Source: Deltaproteobacteria bacterium (GTDB lineage Bacteria > Desulfobacterota > Binatia > HRBIN30). Taken from it: a DNA stretch of 40,342 nt. The notes under the pieces are model-generated. The model had not been told where the DNA came from and did not search any database. It saw only the letters and a list, made by a program, of their open reading frames with translations. Positions 39,700 through 40,342 of the stretch are shown here, piece after piece (within the stretch, counting starts at the first letter, position 1; each line of letters starts with the position of its first letter). The stretch covers positions 1 to 40,342 of the forward strand of contig JAGDMS010000004.1 of NCBI GenBank assembly GCA_017860575.1, in the 5' to 3' direction. The position numbers and the translations under genes are program-made.

Positions 39700-40342
39700 C
39701 GACTACACCTTTGCCGAGTGGACCACCGAACAAGAGGAACGCGACGCCATCCGCGAAGAGGACTGCGGCCCAAACGGCGAAGATCCGGGGGGAGCCAACG
39801 GACATGACTCCGCGCCCGCTTCGCCGCGTCTGCAGCTCTCCCCCCGACTCACGCGGGATGAGATGGCGGCGCAGTCGATCGAGTTTCTGTGCCAGGAGGC
39901 GCGCTTTCTCGCGCGTGGCGTGTCGACGCTCCTCACGTCCATCGGCGGCGTCGGCAAAACACGGATGCTGTTGCAGCTCCTCTCCGAACTGTCCCAGGGT
40001 GTGCCGCTGTTTGGCTGCGACCTGTTGTGCCCGACACGTCCGATGAAGTGCCTCTACATAGGCGCTGAAGATAGCCAGCCGTTCTTCAACTATTTGGCGC
40101 AACCCCTGCTCGCCAACAGCTCCGATACGCTGCCGTTCGACGTGATCCTGCTTCCCGAGGTGTGGCCGGGCTTTACACTCACCCCGACCACGACGGGCAC
40201 CCTGGCGGCGTTCGTCGAAGACTACCGGGCACAGCACGGGCTCGATTGCGCCGCGCTTGATCCGATGGTGTCACTCATCGGCCGCGAATACGCGGACATG
40301 ATGAAAAATCCCGTGGTCGCGCGGGCCTTCTTCAACGACTGC
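39692..40342 (+). CDS. RepA-like AAA ATPase (AAA_25), truncated by the right edge
   Basis: 217 codons from ATG 39692 to the window end, not in the ORF track because no stop is reached; 8-bp overlap with the primase. Acidic N-terminus, then FLARGVSTLLTSIGGVGKTRMLLQLL (Walker A GGVGKT), MKCLYIGAEDSQPFFNYL (RepA-type motif), and LDCAALDPMVSLIG (Walker B-like Asp). RecA-fold hexameric helicases of this group unwind plasmid or phage replication forks, which suits its position after a primase. Confidence 0.82.
   Translation, partial: MPDDYTFAEWTTEQEERDAIREEDCGPNGEDPGGANGHDSAPASPRLQLSPRLTRDEMAAQSIEFLCQEARFLARGVSTLLTSIGGVGKTRMLLQLLSELSQGVPLFGCDLLCPTRPMKCLYIGAEDSQPFFNYLAQPLLANSSDTLPFDVILLPEVWPGFTLTPTTTGTLAAFVEDYRAQHGLDCAALDPMVSLIGREYADMMKNPVVARAFFNDC

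Noticed and set aside
1-40342. CRISPR array, tRNA or rRNA genes
   Set aside because: No regularly spaced repeats beyond the octamer array, and no cloverleaf or rRNA-like sequence was noticed while reading; a tRNAscan/Infernal run would be needed to be certain.

Overview
The window looks like one high-GC chromosomal contig from an uncultured bacterium of the former Deltaproteobacteria (Desulfobacterota, Myxococcota or Binatota-like). Supporting this are a complete type II secretion operon that includes GspN, a DksA/TraR protein of the deltaproteobacterial type, a full set of F420 deazaflavin genes and an exosortase-H-type 'midcut' protein. The placement is inferred from gene content; no 16S rRNA or tRNA gene was seen.

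Layout. (1) 1-13742, minus strand: gspC-D-E-F-G-H-I-J-K-L-M-N, tightly packed with ATGA/GTGA-type junctions, followed by a partial membrane-anchored protein that runs off the left edge. No prepilin peptidase (GspO) or pilotin is present. (2) 13803-21019, plus strand: a HesB/IscA-type Fe-S protein, then a tetrapyrrole operon (precorrin-2 dehydrogenase, CcsA/HemX-like membrane protein, hemA, hemC, a cobA-hemD fusion, hemB) ending at infA. Together these make uroporphyrinogen III from glutamyl-tRNA and branch to siroheme. (3) 21074-26627, minus strand: a stand-alone receiver protein, a sigma/anti-sigma/DUF3106 operon, a small basic protein, DksA/TraR, a SIMPL-domain protein and a membrane metallophosphoesterase. 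(4) infC alone on the plus strand, facing purN across a large inverted repeat. (5) 27489-34224, minus strand: purN, cofE, cofD, cofH, cofG (F420 synthesis), an unknown protein, and a receiver-histidine kinase.

(6) 34225 to the right edge is accessory DNA. It holds short genes, noncoding stretches, a frameshifted phage terminase remnant, an IS200/IS605-like hairpin end, a zinc-ribbon protein, a small membrane protein, a DUF1566 secreted protein and an unknown basic protein. It ends in a phage-type replication module: HTH protein, small coiled protein, NrS-1-like primase-polymerase and RepA-like ATPase cut by the right edge.

The least explained structures are in this last part. A 68-bp element with one mismatch between copies sits just upstream of two unrelated genes. 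Two short minus-strand reading frames, each 28 codons long, share an identical 12-residue tail with synonymous differences. Two strong dyads flank and include the start codon of the HTH gene.
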